The notes beneath the pieces are model-generated. The model saw nothing but the letters and a program-made list of their open reading frames with translations, was not told the DNA's origin and searched no databases. Positions 56,302-64,000 of a stretch of DNA of 64,000 bases are shown piece by piece (within the stretch, counting starts at the first letter, position 1; each line of letters starts with the position of its first letter). The position numbers were made by a program, and so were the translations under genes. Source of the stretch: CADEEN01 sp963816315 (GTDB lineage: Bacteria > Pseudomonadota > Gammaproteobacteria > Burkholderiales > Burkholderiaceae_C); contig CAWFJZ010000044.1 in the NCBI GenBank assembly GCA_963816315.1, forward strand, positions 128,210-192,209, read 5' to 3'.

Positions 56302-57102
56302 GCCGGCATCCGCTCGCCACCTTCGACGCATTGAAGCGCGACAAGCGCACCGCGCTGATTCCCTACATCTGCGCCGGCGATCCGTTCCCCGAAGCGACCA
56401 CCGACGTGATGCTGGCGCTGGCCAACGCCGGCGCCGACGTGATCGAGCTCGGCGTGCCATTTTCCGACCCGATGGCCGATGGGCCGGTGATCCAGAAGGC
56501 GTCGGAGCGCGCGCTCGCCAAAGGCATCGGCATGACGCAGGTGCTCGGCTATGTGCAAGCGATTTCGTGCCGAGAACAGCAGCACGCCGGTCGTGCTGAT
56601 GGGCTACGCCAATCCGATCGAGCGCTACGGCATCGATCGTTTCATCGCCGATGCGAAGGCTGCTGGCGTCGATGGCGTGCTCGTCGTCGATTACCCGCCG
56701 GAAGAAGCCGAGGCTTTCGCGGCGCAGTTGAAGCGCGTTGAACTCGACCCGATCTTCCTGCTGGCGCCGACATCGACCGACGAGCGCATGGCCAGCGTCG
56801 GCCGCATCGCCAGCGGCTATGTGTACTACGTGTCGCTCAAAGGCGTGACGGGCGCCGGCCATCTCGACACCGACGCCGTGGCGCAGGTGCTGCCGCGCAT
56901 CCGCAAGCATGTCAGCGTGCCGGTCGGCGTGGGCTTCGGCATCCGCGATGCCGCCACGGCGCAGGCCATCGGCCGGGTCGCCGACGCCGTGGTGATCGGC
57001 TCGCGCCTGGTGCAGATCATGGAAAGCCAAAAGCGCGATACTGTCGCTCCCGCCGCAGCGGCTTTCATGGCCGAGATTCGCGCGGCGCTCGACAAGAACT
57101 GA
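56298..57102 (+). CDS. trpA: Tryptophan synthase alpha subunit (one frameshift)
   Basis: Cleaves indole-3-glycerol phosphate to indole, which passes to TrpB. About 267 residues. YICAGDPFPEATTDVMLALA, ADVIELGVPFSDPMADGPVI (catalytic Glu) and GVLVVDYPPEEAEAF are present. An extra A at about 56561 breaks the frame after VLGYVQA; repair gives FRAENSSTPVVLMGYANPIE. The alpha-helix 8' phosphate motif GVGFGIRDAATAQAIG is present. Confidence 0.95.
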
Positions 57103-57126
57103 CGACGACGTCGAAGGACCTCTCGC

Positions 57127-57999
57127 ATGAGCTGGCTCGAAAAACTCCTTCCTCCGAAGATCCAACCGACCGACCCGAGCGAGCGCCGCACGGTGCCCGA
57201 AGGGCTGTGGATCAAGTGCCCGTCGTGCGAGACGGTGCTGTACAAGACCGACCTCGACCAGAACCTGAACGTCTGTCCGAAGTGCGACCACCACCACCGC
57301 ATCGGCGCGCGCTCGCGGCTCGACGCCTTCCTCGATCCCGAAGGCCGCTACGAGATCGGCCAGGAGGTGATGCCGGTCGATCCGCTGAAGTTCAAGGACA
57401 GCAAGAAGTACCCCGAGCGTTTGCGCGACGCGCTCGAAGCCACCGGCGAGACCGATGCGCTGATCGTCGTCGGCGGCGCGGTGCACACCATCCCGCTGGT
57501 CACGGCCTGCTTCGAGTTCGACTTCATGGGCGGCTCGATGGGCTCGGTCGTCGGTGAGCGTTTCGTGCGCGGCGTCGAGACCGCCGTCGAGCAGAAAGTG
57601 CCGTTCGTCTGCTTCACCGCCACCGGCGGCGCGCGCATGCAGGAAGGCCTGTTCTCGCTGCTGCAGATGGCCAAGACCAATGCCGCGCTGACCCGTCTTG
57701 CCAAGGCACGCCTGCCCTACATCAGCGTGCTCACCGATCCGACGATGGGCGGCGTGTCGGCCGGCTTCGCGTTCATGGGTGACGTGGTCATCGGCGAGCC
57801 GAAAGCGCTGATCGGTTTTGCCGGGCCGCGCGTGATCGAGAACACCGTGCGCGAGAAATTGCCTGAAGGGTTTCAGCGCAGCGAGTTCCTGCAGACCAAA
57901 GGCGCGATCGACATGATCGTGGACCGCCGTCAATTGCGCGGCGCCATTGCGCGCATGCTGGCGATGCTGCAACGCCAATCGGCAGACGCTGTGGCGTAG
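57127..57999 (+). CDS. accD: Acetyl-CoA carboxylase carboxyltransferase beta subunit
   Basis: Transfers CO2 from biotin to acetyl-CoA with AccA, the first step of fatty-acid synthesis. 290 residues, complete. A four-cysteine zinc ribbon is at about 32-54 (IKCPSCETVLYKTDLDQN, then NVCPKCDHH). The crotonase-fold body has CFTATGGARMQEGLFSLLQM. It is preceded by trpA and followed by folC, an order common in betaproteobacteria. Confidence 0.96.
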   Translation: MSWLEKLLPPKIQPTDPSERRTVPEGLWIKCPSCETVLYKTDLDQNLNVCPKCDHHHRIGARSRLDAFLDPEGRYEIGQEVMPVDPLKFKDSKKYPERLRDALEATGETDALIVVGGAVHTIPLVTACFEFDFMGGSMGSVVGERFVRGVETAVEQKVPFVCFTATGGARMQEGLFSLLQMAKTNAALTRLAKARLPYISVLTDPTMGGVSAGFAFMGDVVIGEPKALIGFAGPRVIENTVREKLPEGFQRSEFLQTKGAIDMIVDRRQLRGAIARMLAMLQRQSADAVA

Positions 58000-58003
58000 A
58001 TGT

Positions 58004-58085
58004 TGGCCCCCACGCTTGCCGCTGCGCGGCGGCGCTGCCCCCCGAGGGGGCGCGCGGCCGCCTTGGGAGCGGCCCGGCGTCAGCC
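58004..58085. repeat. Intergenic C/G-tract repeat, copy 2
   Basis: Second copy of the 10604-10679 repeat; the 16-mer TGCCCCCCGAGGGGGC is at 58036-58051. It lies at the 5' end of folC, so any folC start at 58016 is within it. Confidence 0.75.
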
Positions 58086-59365
58086 GCCGTGAACTGCAAG
58101 ACTGGCTCGCCCACTGCGAGCGCCTGCATCCGAAGACGATCGACATGACGCTGGAGCGCACGCTGGCCGTGCGCGACCGGCTCGGCCTGCATTTCGATTG
58201 CCCGGTGATCACCGTGGCCGGCACCAACGGCAAGGGCTCGACGTGCGCGATGCTGGAGTCGATCGCGCTGGCCGCCGGCTACCGCGTCGGGCTGTACATC
58301 AAGCCGCATCTCGTGCACTTCGAAGAGCGCTGTCGCGTGGGCGGCGCCAGCGTCGCCGCCGACGCACTGCTGCCGCATTTCGAAGCGGTGGAGGCGGCGC
58401 GCGGCGACACCACGCTGACCTACTTCGAGTTCACGACGCTGGCCATCATGCGTTGCCTGTCGCAACAGCCGCTCGACGTGGTCATTCTCGAAGTCGGCCT
58501 CGGCGGCCGGCTCGATGCGGTCAACGCGATCGACACCGATTGCGCGATCGTCACCAGCATCGACCTCGACCACACCGAGTACCTCGGGCCGGACCGCGAG
58601 AGCATCGGCCGCGAGAAGGCGCACATCATGCGCAAGGGCAGGCCGGCGATCGTCAGCGACCCGATGCCGCCGGCGTCGATCGCTGCCTACGGCAACGCGA
58701 TCGGCGCCGACCTCTGGCTCGCCGGCCGCGACTTCAACCACAGCGGCGACCGCCAGCAGTGGATGTGGGCCGGCCGCGGCAAGCGCATCAACGGCCTGGC
58801 CTATCCATCGCTGCGCGGCGCCAACCAATTGCTCAACGCAGCCGGCGTGCTCGCTGCGCTCGAAGCCTTGCGCGAGCGCTTGCCGGTGTCGGTGCAGGCG
58901 ATCCGCCAGGGCCTGGCCACGGTCGAGTTGCCGGGGCGCTTTCAGATCGTGCCCGGCCAGCCGACGCTGGTGCTCGACGTTGCGCACAACCCGCATTCGG
59001 TGGCCGCGCTCGCGGCCAATCTCGACGCGATGGGGTTTTTTCCGCGCACGCATGCGGTCTTCGGTGCGATGCAGGACAAGGATTTGCAAGGCGTCGTGCG
59101 GCGCCTTGCGCCGATCGTGGAGCATTGGTACTGCACCGACTTGCCGGTGGCACGCGCGGCGAGTGCCGAGGTGCTGGGCAAGATCGTTCGCCTCGTGCAG
59201 CCGAAAGCCGACGTCAGCGCTCATGCATCGCCCTCGCAAGCACTGGCCGCTGCGCTGGGTCGCGCAGACCCCGCTGATAGAATTTTGGTCTTCGGTTCAT
59301 TCCTCACGGTGGGCGGTGTGCTCAAAGACGGCCTGCCGCGGCTGGGCGCTATTCACTCCGGCTAG
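58016..59365 (+). CDS. folC: Dihydrofolate/folylpolyglutamate synthase
   Basis: Adds glutamate to dihydropteroate and folates. The P-loop is VITVAGTNGKGSTCAMLESI, with EVGLGGRLDAVNAIDTDCAI and VLDVAHNPHSVAALAANLDA of the Mur-ligase fold. The conserved N terminus begins near RRELQDWLAHCERLHPKTID, but no ATG, GTG or TTG lies close. The nearest in-frame start is TTG 58016, inside the intergenic repeat, giving an Arg/Gly-rich leader; ATG 58145 is too far in. An indel near the start is possible. The 5' end is therefore uncertain; the rest is complete. Confidence 0.88.
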   Translation: MPLRGGAAPRGGARPPWERPGVSRRELQDWLAHCERLHPKTIDMTLERTLAVRDRLGLHFDCPVITVAGTNGKGSTCAMLESIALAAGYRVGLYIKPHLVHFEERCRVGGASVAADALLPHFEAVEAARGDTTLTYFEFTTLAIMRCLSQQPLDVVILEVGLGGRLDAVNAIDTDCAIVTSIDLDHTEYLGPDRESIGREKAHIMRKGRPAIVSDPMPPASIAAYGNAIGADLWLAGRDFNHSGDRQQWMWAGRGKRINGLAYPSLRGANQLLNAAGVLAALEALRERLPVSVQAIRQGLATVELPGRFQIVPGQPTLVLDVAHNPHSVAALAANLDAMGFFPRTHAVFGAMQDKDLQGVVRRLAPIVEHWYCTDLPVARAASAEVLGKIVRLVQPKADVSAHASPSQALAAALGRADPADRILVFGSFLTVGGVLKDGLPRLGAIHSG

Positions 59366-59409
59366 CGAGCAGCGGCCACCGTGCCTGCCGCCACACCAAC
59401 ACGCCACGC

Positions 59410-60153
59410 ATGGGACTGCTCGACATCTTCAGCAAGCGCGATAGCGCCGGGGCCACACCCGCGGCGTCTGCGGCGGCGAACGTGATGACGGGCGAACAGG
59501 CTGAGCAGGCGCGCGTGCGCGCGCGGCGGCGCCTGATCGGCGCGGTGGTGCTGCTCGGCCTCGGCGTGATCGCGTTTCCGCTGTTGTTCGAGACGCAGCC
59601 GCGGCCGATCGCGGTGGACATCCCGATCGTCATTCCGCCGCGCGACGGTGCACCGCCGCTGGCTTTGCCGGCGCCGCGGCCGGCCGCCAAGCCTGCCGCA
59701 TCGGCGCCGGTGGTGGCCGCACCGGCTTCACCAGGCCCGGCAAGCGCGGTGGCGGCTGCGCCGACGCCGGCGCCTGCAAAACCGGCCGAGACGCCGGCGC
59801 CTGCACCCGCTCCCGCGCCAGCGAAAGTCAGCGAACCCGTGGCCCGACCCAAGCCCGCAGTGGCTGCTGCGCCGGCGCCAACGCCGAAGCCCGCTGCGCA
59901 GGCGACGCCGGCGGCTTCAGGCGCGGGCCGCTTCGTCGTCCAGATCGGCGCCTTTGCCGAAACGTCGGCCGTGCGCGATGTGCGCAGCAAGGCGGAGAAA
60001 GCCGGTCTGACGACGTTCACGCAAACCGTCGATACGGCGGACGGCAAGCGCACCCGTGTGCGCGTCGGGCCGTTCGCATCGCGCGAGGACGCCGAGAAGG
60101 CGGCCGCACAAGCCAAGGCCGCCGGTCTCGGCGGCTCGGTGCTGACGCTATGA
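59410..60153 (+). CDS. SPOR-domain cell-division-type protein (DedD-like)
   Basis: 247 residues. A cytoplasmic N terminus, one TM helix at about 42-58 (LIGAVVLLGLGVIAFPLLF), a long Pro/Ala linker, and a C-terminal SPOR domain from about 174 (FVVQIGAFAETSAVRDVRSK). SPOR binds denuded septal peptidoglycan. It lies between folC and cvpA, as dedD does in E. coli. The linker is low complexity, and its length is unlikely to be conserved. Confidence 0.88.
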   Translation: MGLLDIFSKRDSAGATPAASAAANVMTGEQAEQARVRARRRLIGAVVLLGLGVIAFPLLFETQPRPIAVDIPIVIPPRDGAPPLALPAPRPAAKPAASAPVVAAPASPGPASAVAAAPTPAPAKPAETPAPAPAPAPAKVSEPVARPKPAVAAAPAPTPKPAAQATPAASGAGRFVVQIGAFAETSAVRDVRSKAEKAGLTTFTQTVDTADGKRTRVRVGPFASREDAEKAAAQAKAAGLGGSVLTL

Positions 60154-60668
60154 CCAGCAGCAGCCTGCCCGTCTTCGGCTGGGTCGATTGGACCCTGCTC
60201 GCCGTGCTCGCGCTCTCGGTCGTCATCGGCCTGTGGCGCGGCCTCGTCTTCGAAGTGCTGTCGCTCGCCGGCTGGGTCGTGGCCTTCATCGCCGCGCAAG
60301 CCTTGGCGCCGCTGGCTGCGGCCTACGTGCCTGTCGGCGTGCCCGGCAGCGCGCTCAATCACGCCATCGCCTTTCTCGCCACCTTCGTTCTCGCGCTCGT
60401 GGTCTGGGCATTGGCGTCGCGCCTGGTGCGCCTGTTGATTCACGCCACGCCGCTGCAGCCGGTGGACCGCGTGCTCGGCGGCGTGTTCGGCCTGGCGCGC
60501 GGCGCGGTGCTGTTGTTGGCGGTGGCCACTGTCGTCATGCTGTCGCCGGCGCAGCGTTCGACGGCGTGGCAGCAATCTCGTGGTGCGGTCTGGCTGGCCA
60601 CTGCGTTGCAGGGATTGAAGCCGCTGCTGCCGGATGCCATCGCACGTCAGTTGCCAACCTCAGCATAG
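60150..60668 (+). CDS. cvpA: CvpA family membrane protein
   Basis: 172 residues with about four hydrophobic helices (first at about 10-30, VDWTLLAVLALSVVIGLWRG). LSLAGWVVAFIAAQ and the later PVDRVLGGVFGLARGAVLL match CvpA, required for colicin V export and bile or stress resistance in enterobacteria. It overlaps the SPOR gene (ATGA) and precedes purF, the ancient cvpA-purF pairing. Confidence 0.93.
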   Translation: MTSSSLPVFGWVDWTLLAVLALSVVIGLWRGLVFEVLSLAGWVVAFIAAQALAPLAAAYVPVGVPGSALNHAIAFLATFVLALVVWALASRLVRLLIHATPLQPVDRVLGGVFGLARGAVLLLAVATVVMLSPAQRSTAWQQSRGAVWLATALQGLKPLLPDAIARQLPTSA

Positions 60669-60678
60669 GACACGAATC

Positions 60679-62190
60679 ATGTGCGGCATCGTCGGCGTCA
60701 TCTCCAAGCAGCCCGTCAACCAGCTGATCTACGACGCGCTGCTGCTCTTGCAGCACCGCGGGCAAGACGCTGCCGGCATCGTCACGATGCAGGGCACCAA
60801 GTGCTTCATGCACAAGGCGCGCGGCATGGTGCGCGATGTCTTTCGCACGCGCAACATGCGCTCGCTGCCGGGCAACGTGGGGCTCGGCCAGGTGCGCTAC
60901 CCGACGGCCGGCAACGCCTACAACGAAGAAGAGGCGCAGCCGTTCTACGTCAACGCGCCGTTCGGCATCGTGCTCGTGCACAACGGCAACCTGACCAATG
61001 CGCACACGCTGAAGGACGAGCTGTTCCGCGTCGATCGCCGCCACATCAACACCGGCAGCGACACCGAGGTGCTGCTCAACATCCTCGCGCACGAGCTCGA
61101 ACTCGCCGCGCGCGATCTGCCGCTGACGCCCGATGAAGTCTTCAAGGCCGTGGCGGCGGTGCACCGGCGCTTGAAGGGCTCGTATGCGGTGGTGGCGCTG
61201 ATCGCCGGCCACGGCTTGCTGGCGTTTCGTGATCCGTACGGCATCCGGCCACTGGCGTATGGCACGTCGAACGACGGCGAGGTGATGGTGGCCAGCGAAA
61301 GCGTCGCGCTCGAAGGCACCGGCCACAAACTCGTGCGCGATGTGGCGCCGGGCGAGGCGCTGTTCATCGATCTGAATGGCCAACTGCACGCGCGCCAATG
61401 CGCTGCCCAACCGAGCCTGCACCCGTGCATGTTCGAGTTCGTCTATCTGGCGCGGCCCGATTCGGTGATGGACGGCATCTCGGTCTATCAGGCGCGCCTG
61501 AACATGGGCGAGACGCTGGCGCAGCGCGTGATCTCGACGATGCCGCCGTCGGAGATCGACGTCGTCATCCCGATCCCCGAGTCGAGCCGGCCGAGTGCGA
61601 TGCAGCTCGCGCAAAAACTCGGCAAGCCCTACCGCGAAGGTTTCGTCAAGAACCGTTATGTCGGCCGCACCTTCATCATGCCGGGGCAAGCGGTGCGGCG
61701 CAAAGGCGTGCGGCAAAAGTTGAACGCCATGCCGCAGGAGTTCCGCGGCCGCAACGTGCTGCTGGTCGATGACTCGATCGTGCGCGGCACGACGAGCAAG
61801 GAGATCGTGCAGATGGCGCGCGACGCCGGCGCGCGCAAGGTCTATATGGCCTCGGCCGCGCCGCCGGTGCGATTCCCCAATGTCTATGGCATCGACATGC
61901 CGACGCGCGAAGAGCTGATCGCAGCGACGCGCAGCGTCGAGGAGATCCGCCAGTTCATCGGCGCCGATGCGCTGATCTACCAGGACGTGGATGCGATGAA
62001 GCGCGTCGTCGGTGCGCTCAATCCCAAGCTCGAAAGCTTCGAAGCCAGTTGCTTCGATGGCCGCTACATCACCGGCGACGTCACCGACGCCGACTTCGCA
62101 ACGATGGAAGCGCAACGGCGCTTGCAGTTCGACGAGGAAGAGGGCGGCGAGCGCTCGCGTCTGGCGCTGCACAGCGAGGACGCGACATGA
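60679..62190 (+). CDS. purF: Amidophosphoribosyltransferase
   Basis: First committed step of purine synthesis: glutamine plus PRPP to phosphoribosylamine. 503 residues. Cys2 after Met is the N-terminal nucleophile (MCGIVGVISKQPVNQLIYDA). The PRPP-binding motif is NVLLVDDSIVRGTTSKEIV, preceded by VGRTFIMPGQAVRRKGVRQK. ATG 60679 is fixed by the Cys2 requirement. The stop overlaps metZ (ATGA). Confidence 0.97.
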   Translation: MCGIVGVISKQPVNQLIYDALLLLQHRGQDAAGIVTMQGTKCFMHKARGMVRDVFRTRNMRSLPGNVGLGQVRYPTAGNAYNEEEAQPFYVNAPFGIVLVHNGNLTNAHTLKDELFRVDRRHINTGSDTEVLLNILAHELELAARDLPLTPDEVFKAVAAVHRRLKGSYAVVALIAGHGLLAFRDPYGIRPLAYGTSNDGEVMVASESVALEGTGHKLVRDVAPGEALFIDLNGQLHARQCAAQPSLHPCMFEFVYLARPDSVMDGISVYQARLNMGETLAQRVISTMPPSEIDVVIPIPESSRPSAMQLAQKLGKPYREGFVKNRYVGRTFIMPGQAVRRKGVRQKLNAMPQEFRGRNVLLVDDSIVRGTTSKEIVQMARDAGARKVYMASAAPPVRFPNVYGIDMPTREELIAATRSVEEIRQFIGADALIYQDVDAMKRVVGALNPKLESFEASCFDGRYITGDVTDADFATMEAQRRLQFDEEEGGERSRLALHSEDAT

Positions 62191-63392
62191 GCATTGACAA
62201 GAAGCTGCCGCGTGTCGATCTGCCGGCCGACGCGCGTCTGGACACGCTGGCGGTGCGCGAGGGTTTGCCGCCGTCGCAGTGGGGCGAGAACTCCGAAGCG
62301 CTGTACATGACGAGTTCGTTCGTGCACCCCGACGCCGCCACTGCCGCAGCGCGCTTCGCCAACGAGGAAGAAGCGTTCGTCTATTCGCGTTTCTCGAACC
62401 CGACGGTGACGATGATGGAGCGCCGCCTGGCGGCGATGGAGGGCAGCGAAGCGGCGATCGGCACGGCCAGCGGCATGGCCGCGATCCTGCTGTTGATCAT
62501 GGGCACGCTCAAGAGCGGCGACCACGTGGTGTGCTCGCAGTCGGTGTTCGGCTCGACCATCAAGCTGTTCCAGGACTTCGCCAAGTACGGTGTGCAGACG
62601 ACGTTCGTCTCGCAATCGAACGTCGATGAGTGGCGGTCTGCGGTGCAGTCGAACACCAAGCTGCTGTTCGCCGAGACACCGACCAATCCGCTGACCGAGG
62701 TCTGCGACATCGTTGCGCTGTCGGCCATTGCGAAGAAAGCCGGCGCGCTGCTGTGCGTCGATAACTGCTTTTGCACGCCGGCCTTGCAGCGCCCGATCGA
62801 GCTCGGCGCCGACATGGTGATGCATTCCGGCACCAAGTTCCTCGACGGCCAGGGCCGCGTGATCGCCGGTGCCTTGTGCGGCAGCGAGGCGCTGATCAAC
62901 GACAAGCTCGTGCCGACGATGCGCAGCGCCGGCATGTGCATGTCGCCCTTCAATGCCTGGGTGGTGTTGAAGGGCCTCGAGACGCTGTCGCTGCGCGTGC
63001 GCGCGCAAAGCGAGCGTGCGTTTCAGATGGCGCGCTGGCTCGAAGAGCAGCCAGGCGTCGAGCGTGTCTATCACCCGAGCCTCGAATCGCATCCGCAACA
63101 CAAGCTGGCGATGGCGCAGCAGTCGGGGCAGGGCGGCGCTGTCGTGTCGTTCATCGTCAAGGGCGGCCGCGAAGGCGCGTTCAAAGTCATCGACGCGACA
63201 CGCATCTGCTCGATCACCGCCAACCTCGGCGACACCAAGACCACGATCACGCACCCCGCTTCCACCTCGCACGGCCGCTTGACCGAAGCGCAGCGTCAAG
63301 CTGCGGGCATCACGCAAGGGATGATCCGTTTGGCGGTGGGCCTCGACGATGTGGAAGACATCAAGGGCGATCTGTTGCGCGGTTTGTCATGA
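62187..63392 (+). CDS. metZ: O-succinylhomoserine sulfhydrylase
   Basis: PLP enzyme making homocysteine from O-succinylhomoserine and sulfide. 401 residues of the Cys/Met metabolism family. SRFSNPTVTMMERRLAAMEG is typical of the group; the PLP lysine lies in MVMHSGTKFLDGQGRVIAGA. The C terminus GLDDVEDIKGDLLRGL is standard. It is coupled to purF and gltX by overlaps on both sides. Confidence 0.94.
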   Translation: MSIDKKLPRVDLPADARLDTLAVREGLPPSQWGENSEALYMTSSFVHPDAATAAARFANEEEAFVYSRFSNPTVTMMERRLAAMEGSEAAIGTASGMAAILLLIMGTLKSGDHVVCSQSVFGSTIKLFQDFAKYGVQTTFVSQSNVDEWRSAVQSNTKLLFAETPTNPLTEVCDIVALSAIAKKAGALLCVDNCFCTPALQRPIELGADMVMHSGTKFLDGQGRVIAGALCGSEALINDKLVPTMRSAGMCMSPFNAWVVLKGLETLSLRVRAQSERAFQMARWLEEQPGVERVYHPSLESHPQHKLAMAQQSGQGGAVVSFIVKGGREGAFKVIDATRICSITANLGDTKTTITHPASTSHGRLTEAQRQAAGITQGMIRLAVGLDDVEDIKGDLLRGLS

Positions 63393-64000
63393 CCGTTCGC
63401 ACCCGCATCGCTCCATCGCCCACGGGCTTTCTTCACCTGGGCACCGCGCGCACCGCGCTCTACTCGTGGGCCTATGCGCGCCACCACGGCGGCCAGTTCA
63501 TCCTGCGCATCGAAGACACCGACGTCGCGCGCTCGACGCAGGAGTCGGTCGAGCAGATCCTGGCGTCGATGAAGTGGCTGGGGCTGGACCACGACGAAGG
63601 CCCGATCTACCAGATGCAGCGTCTGGCGCGCTATCGAGCTGTCGCGGAGCAAATGATCGCGTCAGGCCATGCCTACCACTGCTATTGCACACCGGATGAG
63701 CTCGATGCGATGCGCGAGGCCCAGCGCGAGCGCGGTGAAAAGACGCACTACGACGGCAAGTGGCGGCCTGAGGAAGGCAAGACCTTGCCATCGGTGCCCG
63801 AGGGCGTGCCGCCGGTGATCCGCTTCAAGAACCCGCAAGACGGCAGCGTGCATTGGGACGATCTGGTCAAGGGCGACATCACGATCAGCAACACCGAGAT
63901 CGACGACCTGATCATCGTCAGACCGGACGGTGTGCCGACGTACAACTTCGCCGTCGTCGTCGATGACTGGGACATGGCCATCACCCATGTCTTTCGCGGT
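63389..64000 (+). CDS. gltX: Glutamyl-tRNA synthetase, N-terminal part
   Basis: Runs off the right edge; 204 codons are visible. TVRTRIAPSPTGFLHLGTAR carries the class I HIGH-type signature (HLGT), and RIEDTDVARSTQESVEQIL follows. The zinc-binding-like region has CYCTPDELDAMREAQRERG. The last residues DDWDMAITHVFRG match the family, so the frame is intact to the edge. ATG 63389 overlaps the metZ stop (ATGA). Confidence 0.95.
   Translation, partial: MTVRTRIAPSPTGFLHLGTARTALYSWAYARHHGGQFILRIEDTDVARSTQESVEQILASMKWLGLDHDEGPIYQMQRLARYRAVAEQMIASGHAYHCYCTPDELDAMREAQRERGEKTHYDGKWRPEEGKTLPSVPEGVPPVIRFKNPQDGSVHWDDLVKGDITISNTEIDDLIIVRPDGVPTYNFAVVVDDWDMAITHVFRG

Noticed and set aside
1..64000. tRNA or rRNA genes
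   Set aside because: I looked through the noncoding gaps and saw no cloverleaf-like or rRNA-like sequence; a tRNA-scan was not possible.

Overview
The window is high-GC DNA with dense, tightly overlapping genes. It most resembles a betaproteobacterium of the order Burkholderiales (Leptothrix/Rubrivivax/Comamonadaceae-like). The main evidence is the block leuC-leuD-small membrane gene-leuB-asd-fimV-truA-trpF-trpB-trpA-accD-folC-SPOR gene-cvpA-purF-metZ-gltX. Other support comes from Bug-type binding proteins and the intergenic repeats. The assignment comes from gene order and protein recognition only; no database search was possible.

Layout. (1) 1-11.6 kb is a sulfonate island. It holds the end of tauA, then tauB, tauC, xsc and ackA (taurine uptake; sulfoacetaldehyde to acetyl phosphate and sulfite; acetyl phosphate to acetate and ATP). 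An 830-base repeat-rich gap follows, then soeA and soeB, a reverse-strand purU, and soeC (membrane-bound sulfite dehydrogenase, which would dispose of the sulfite). (2) 11.6-13.7 kb is accessory: an HTH antitoxin/AbiEii nucleotidyltransferase toxin pair and the remains of a YcgL-type nucleotidyltransferase. (3) 13.7-19.7 kb, minus strand, is one possible long transcript: OsmC, an AraC regulator, a methyltransferase, then the osmoprotectant ABC importer yehZ-Y-X-W. A 21-base-period direct repeat in the divergent promoter region could be the AraC site. (4) 19.9-24.9 kb has two methyltransferases, a small exported protein, an oxidoreductase, aroG and a DUF533 gene. (5) 24.9-30.1 kb is a catabolic operon: HMG-CoA-lyase-type lyase, class III CoA-transferase, Bug binding protein and an aconitase-family hydratase with its domains in swivel-first order. 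I infer a citraconate/(R)-citramalate-like pathway. (6) 30.1-35.7 kb is dppABCDF. (7) 35.7-41.2 kb is an IclR regulator with a branched-chain-amino-acid-type ABC importer. (8) 41.2-46.1 kb, minus strand, has a cytochrome c and a SNF2 helicase. (9) 46.1-64 kb is the housekeeping block (leucine, aspartate-family, tryptophan, fatty acid, folate, purine and methionine synthesis, and tRNA charging).

At least 15 genes, many of them housekeeping (trpA, trpB, truA, leuB, leuC), are broken by single-base indels, 24 in all and mostly +1. Reading across them restores full-length conserved proteins every time, so I treat them as sequencing or assembly errors and annotate the genes as intact loci. Coordinates of those genes span the frameshift.

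No rRNA, tRNA, CRISPR array or transposase gene was seen. Repeats include a MITE-like inverted-repeat element at 5.67-5.99 kb, a C/G-tract intergenic repeat present twice (10.6 and 58.0 kb), and a palindromic REP-like repeat present twice (27.0 kb intergenic, and 28.6 kb inside a coding sequence).
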